NCBI RefSeq assembly: GCF_001046895.1
Contig: NZ_CAQI01000036.1
Span: 62,001 to 126,000 of the forward strand
DNA length: 64,000 bases
DNA from: Pseudarthrobacter siccitolerans
GTDB lineage: Bacteria; Actinomycetota; Actinomycetes; Actinomycetales; Micrococcaceae
Direction of reading: 5' to 3'
In this document: in pieces, positions 60,972 through 64,000 of the stretch
Layout: the number at the start of each line of letters is the position of its first letter
Numbering within the stretch: position 1 is the first letter of the stretch
Notes under the pieces: generated by a model
What the model was told of the DNA's origin: nothing
The model's input: only the letters and a program-made list of their open reading frames with translations
The model's database searches: none
Position numbers and translations under genes: made by a program

Positions 60972-61994
60972 ATGAGCCACGCGGAGTCTGCAACACCGGT
61001 CCACCAGGGCAGCCCGGCCCGGCTGCCGGCGAACCACCTCATGGACACGGTCCTCCCGGTGCCGCCCGCGCTGGTTGACCGGGGATCCGTGGCACGGGCA
61101 AAGCCCGGAATGGTGGAGGACCTCCTCGCCAACACCGAAACGCTGGCCGTGGTGCTTGCCGGCCGGCAGGGCCTGGTCCGCGAGGGCGGACTGTACATGC
61201 GCAGCGCCCGCGAACTGTACGCGGACCTTGCCGCCGCAGAAACTGCTCCCGAGCTGACGGTTTACCTGGGCTCCGCCCTGCCGGCTTCGGACCTTCCCCC
61301 GGGAACAGAAGTGCTGCTGTTCGTCCTGCCGGAAGCAGTGGAGCCGGGAACAGCCGGGCTTCCCCGGGACGCCCTGTGGGCCGGGTTCCGTGAGGTTGCC
61401 GCCGGACTCACCCCCACCCATACGGCCCTCTTCGTCGAAGCCAGTGCCATCGCCAACTGGCACGCCAGCCATACACACTGCCCGCGCTGCGGATCGCCTA
61501 CCGGCATCGAAGCCGGGGGATGGGTACGGCGTTGTCCGGCAGATTCCTCCGAGCACTACCCCCGCACCGACCCCGCTATCATCGTCACCGTCGTTGGTCC
61601 GGACGGCCGCCTGCTCCTGGGCGGGGGCGGGGTACTTGATGCAAAGAACTACTCCACGCTCGCCGGGTTCGTGGAACCGGGGGAGTCCCTGGAACAGGCC
61701 GTAGTCCGGGAGATCTACGAGGAAGTGGGGGTCCGGGTTAAGGCCTGCCAGTACCTGGGCTCGCAGTCGTGGCCGTTCCCGGCCTCCCTTATGCTTGGAT
61801 TTACCGCCGTTACCGAAGATGCCGAGGCAACGCCCGACGGCGTGGAGGTCACCAGGGCGCGCTGGTTCAGCCGGGAGGAACTCCAGGAAGCCGTGCTCGC
61901 CGGCGAAATCACCATCTCCAGCCGGCTGTCGATCGCCCGCTCCCTCATCGAGCATTGGTTCGGCGGCCGTATTCAGGACCGGGCAGGCGCCTGA
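60972..61994 (+). CDS. nudC: NAD+ diphosphatase / NADH pyrophosphatase (NudC)
   Basis: A 340-residue Nudix hydrolase cleaving NAD(H) and removing NAD caps from RNA. The Nudix box spans about 232-254 (GFVEPGESLEQ, REIYEEVGV). The NADH-specific downstream motif is SQSWPFP at 264-270. The zinc region has C170, C173 and C188, but the expected fourth ligand position reads Asp/His rather than Cys (RRCPADSSEHYPR). The first ~150 residues are the usual N-terminal domain. It lies 57 bases before uvrD2, the same pair order as mycobacterial Rv3199c/Rv3198c. Confidence 0.9.
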   Translation: MSHAESATPVHQGSPARLPANHLMDTVLPVPPALVDRGSVARAKPGMVEDLLANTETLAVVLAGRQGLVREGGLYMRSARELYADLAAAETAPELTVYLGSALPASDLPPGTEVLLFVLPEAVEPGTAGLPRDALWAGFREVAAGLTPTHTALFVEASAIANWHASHTHCPRCGSPTGIEAGGWVRRCPADSSEHYPRTDPAIIVTVVGPDGRLLLGGGGVLDAKNYSTLAGFVEPGESLEQAVVREIYEEVGVRVKACQYLGSQSWPFPASLMLGFTAVTEDAEATPDGVEVTRARWFSREELQEAVLAGEITISSRLSIARSLIEHWFGGRIQDRAGA

Positions 61995-62051
61995 AGCCAC
62001 ATCTACCCATCAGACTCCAGCACGCGGTAGTCGAGACGAAAAAGCAGCAAA

Positions 62052-64000
62052 GTGACTACACAGAATTTTGACAGCGCAGCCTCGCTGGAGGACCGTATCC
62101 TCGGCGGCCTGGACGCCGAACAGCGTGAGGTAGCCAGCACCCTCAACGGACCGCTGTGCGTCCTTGCCGGCGCCGGCACAGGCAAAACCCGCGCCATCAC
62201 CCACCGCATCGCCTACGGCGTCCACTCCGGGGTCTACACACCCCAGCGGCTGCTCGCCGTGACCTTCACGGCCCGCGCGGCGGCGGAAATGCGCAGCCGG
62301 CTGCGCGACCTTGGGGCCGGCAACGTCCAGGCCCGCACGTTCCACGCCGCGGCACTGCGGCAGCTGCAGTTTTTCTGGCCGCAGGCCGTTGGCGGGACAC
62401 TGCCCAACTTGCTGGACCACAAGGCCCAGATGCTCGCTGAAGCTGCCCGGCGGCTCCGGTTGAGCACGGACAGGGCGTCCATCCGCGACCTTGCCTCGGA
62501 AATCGAGTGGGCGAAAGTATCCATGCTGACGCCCGCCAACTACCTCGAAAATGCGCAGGACAGAGGCACCCCCGGCGGGTTCGACCTCACCGCCGTCGCC
62601 AGGGTCTTCCAGTCCTACGAGGACGTCAAAACGGACCGCAACGTCATCGACTTTGAAGATGTCCTGCTGATCACCGTGGGCATCCTGCAGGAGGACGAGA
62701 AGGTGGCCGCCACCGTCCGCGAACAGTACCGGCATTTTGTGGTGGACGAGTACCAGGACGTTTCCCCGCTCCAGCAGCGGCTCCTTGAGCTGTGGCTGGG
62801 CGGCCGGGATGAGCTCTGCGTGGTGGGCGATGCCAGCCAGACCATCTACTCGTTCACCGGGGCCTCGCCGAAGCACCTGCTGGAATTCAAGGCCCGCTAT
62901 CCGCAGGCCAACGTCGTGAAGCTGATCCGGGACTACCGCTCTACCCCGCAGGTGGTAAAGCTGGCCAACGATCTCCTCGCAGGCAGGCGCAGCGGCGGCC
63001 CGGCAGCAGATGCCGCGTGGGCCGCGCCCCTGCAGCTGGTGGCACAGCGTCCCGCAGGCCCCGTTCCGCAATTCACCGAGTGTTCGGACGACGAAGCGGA
63101 AGCCGCTACCGTGGCGCAGAAAATCAAGGCGTTGCTCGACGCCGGCATTCCTGCGAGCGAGGTGGCAGTCCTTTTCCGGACCAACGGGCAGTCCGAAGCG
63201 TACGAACAGGCCCTCGCCGCCGCCGGCATCGGCTACCAGCTGCGCGGGGGAGAGCGGTTCTTTGCCCGCAAGGAAGTCCGCGACGCCATCCTGCAGCTGC
63301 GTGCCGCCACCAGGGCCGTCTCGGCGGAATCCCCGGAACCGCTCGGCCAGTTGGTCCGCGACATCGTGGCTTCCCTTGGCTACACGGAGTCAGCGCCCCA
63401 CAACGGCGGGGCACTGCGCGAACGCTGGGAATCCTTGGCGGCCCTGGTGGCCCTGGCCGACGAACTGGTCCAGTCCCGGGGGGCGGAGTTCGGCCTTGCC
63501 GACTTCGTGAACGAACTCCAGGAGCGCTCCCTTGCGCAGCACGCACCCACCGTGCAGGGGGTGACATTGGCGTCCCTGCATGCTGCCAAGGGCCTGGAAT
63601 GGGATGCGGTGTTCCTGGTGGGCCTCAGTGAAGGGTTGATGCCCATCTCCTTTGCGGACACGCCGGAATCCGTCGACGAAGAGCGGCGGCTCCTGTATGT
63701 GGGCATCACCCGTGCCCGGGAACATCTTTCCCTTTCCTGGTCCACGGCACGGACTCCCGGCGGCCGCGCCAACCGCAAGCCCTCCAGGTTCCTGGACGGG
63801 CTGCGGCCGGATTCCGTGGCCGGCTCAAGTATGCGCGGAAAGGGTCCGGCGCCGCGGCGCAAGGCTGCTGCCCCGGCGGTCTGCAGGGTTTGCGGGAGCA
63901 TGCTGAGCACGGGAGCCGAACGCAAGGTGGGCCGGTGCAACGCCTGCCCGCCCAGCTATGAGGAACAGACGTTTGAGGCGCTCAGGACGTGGCGCCGGGA
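62052..64000 (+). CDS. uvrD2: UvrD2-type ATP-dependent DNA helicase (3' end outside window)
   Basis: The first 649 codons are present, starting at GTG 62052 (VTTQNFDSAASLEDR). SF1A motifs: AGAGTGKT at 39-46, FTARAAAEMRSRL, VVDEYQDVSPLQ, VVGDASQTIYSF, IRDYRSTPQ, then SLHAAKGLEWDAVFLVGL and VGITRARE. After the motor, four cysteines C611-x2-C614 and C629-x2-C632 form the zinc module that distinguishes UvrD2 from UvrD1/PcrA; an HRDC domain would follow beyond the edge. No good ribosome site precedes the GTG, so the start could shift slightly. Confidence 0.9.
   Translation, partial: MTTQNFDSAASLEDRILGGLDAEQREVASTLNGPLCVLAGAGTGKTRAITHRIAYGVHSGVYTPQRLLAVTFTARAAAEMRSRLRDLGAGNVQARTFHAAALRQLQFFWPQAVGGTLPNLLDHKAQMLAEAARRLRLSTDRASIRDLASEIEWAKVSMLTPANYLENAQDRGTPGGFDLTAVARVFQSYEDVKTDRNVIDFEDVLLITVGILQEDEKVAATVREQYRHFVVDEYQDVSPLQQRLLELWLGGRDELCVVGDASQTIYSFTGASPKHLLEFKARYPQANVVKLIRDYRSTPQVVKLANDLLAGRRSGGPAADAAWAAPLQLVAQRPAGPVPQFTECSDDEAEAATVAQKIKALLDAGIPASEVAVLFRTNGQSEAYEQALAAAGIGYQLRGGERFFARKEVRDAILQLRAATRAVSAESPEPLGQLVRDIVASLGYTESAPHNGGALRERWESLAALVALADELVQSRGAEFGLADFVNELQERSLAQHAPTVQGVTLASLHAAKGLEWDAVFLVGLSEGLMPISFADTPESVDEERRLLYVGITRAREHLSLSWSTARTPGGRANRKPSRFLDGLRPDSVAGSSMRGKGPAPRRKAAAPAVCRVCGSMLSTGAERKVGRCNACPPSYEEQTFEALRTWRR

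Overview
This is a GC-rich actinobacterial chromosome segment. Protein identities and gene order point to the Micrococcaceae, Arthrobacter/Pseudarthrobacter-like; this is inferred from the sequence alone. It reads as core chromosome. I saw no insertion sequence, phage gene, CRISPR array, tRNA or rRNA, and nearly every base is in a gene or a short regulatory gap.

Layout. 0-9 kb: the start of a GNAT acetyltransferase, 7Fe ferredoxin fdxA, lysine/diaminopimelate genes (dapC; divergent dapD/dapE), citrate synthase gltA, galE, a TetR regulator, an unknown protein and a membrane-anchored lysozyme-like protein. 9-12.5 kb: a gluABCD-type amino-acid ABC importer. 12.5-22.5 kb: LOG-family hydrolase, DivIVA-like protein, GT-C mannosyltransferase-like protein, a 55-residue DUF3117 protein, O-methyltransferase, an ECF sigma factor with zinc anti-sigma, tatB, mrp, DUF1003 protein, an MgtE-like CBS protein without membrane domain, and a GSP17M protein. 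From memory this order resembles M. tuberculosis Rv1201c-Rv1232c. 22.5-29.5 kb: Xaa-Pro aminopeptidase, PHP phosphoesterase, solitary DNA methyltransferase, RhlE-like helicase and an RNase II-type nuclease.

29.5-36 kb: thiE divergent from thiO-thiS-thiG behind a TPP riboswitch, a pterin dehydratase, DUF3107, TetR and a MoeB-rhodanese fusion that could adenylate and sulfurate ThiS (no thiF is present here). 36-48.7 kb: the coproporphyrin-dependent haem pathway from glutamyl-tRNA onward (hemA; hemE-hemY; chdC-cpfC-hemC-hemD-hemB-LLM oxidoreductase-hemL), interrupted by a mucin-like surface protein. 48.8-51.3 kb: a second polar amino-acid ABC importer. 51.5-64 kb: a nucleic-acid repair and turnover block: DEDDh exonuclease divergent from atl-adnA-adnB, a kinase-fold protein, nudC and the start of uvrD2. 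This resembles M. tuberculosis Rv3198c-Rv3211.

Expression. A large share of genes, and both members of several divergent pairs, have a TAnnnT -10 box 5-7 bases before the start codon and no Shine-Dalgarno, the signature of leaderless mRNA. Operons instead use 1-4 base stop/start overlaps. Most convergent gene pairs share a strong bidirectional terminator. The least ordinary non-coding features are a five-copy short repeat cluster between moeB and hemA, a long palindrome after hemL, an operator-like palindrome before chdC, and the long leader of the RhlE gene.
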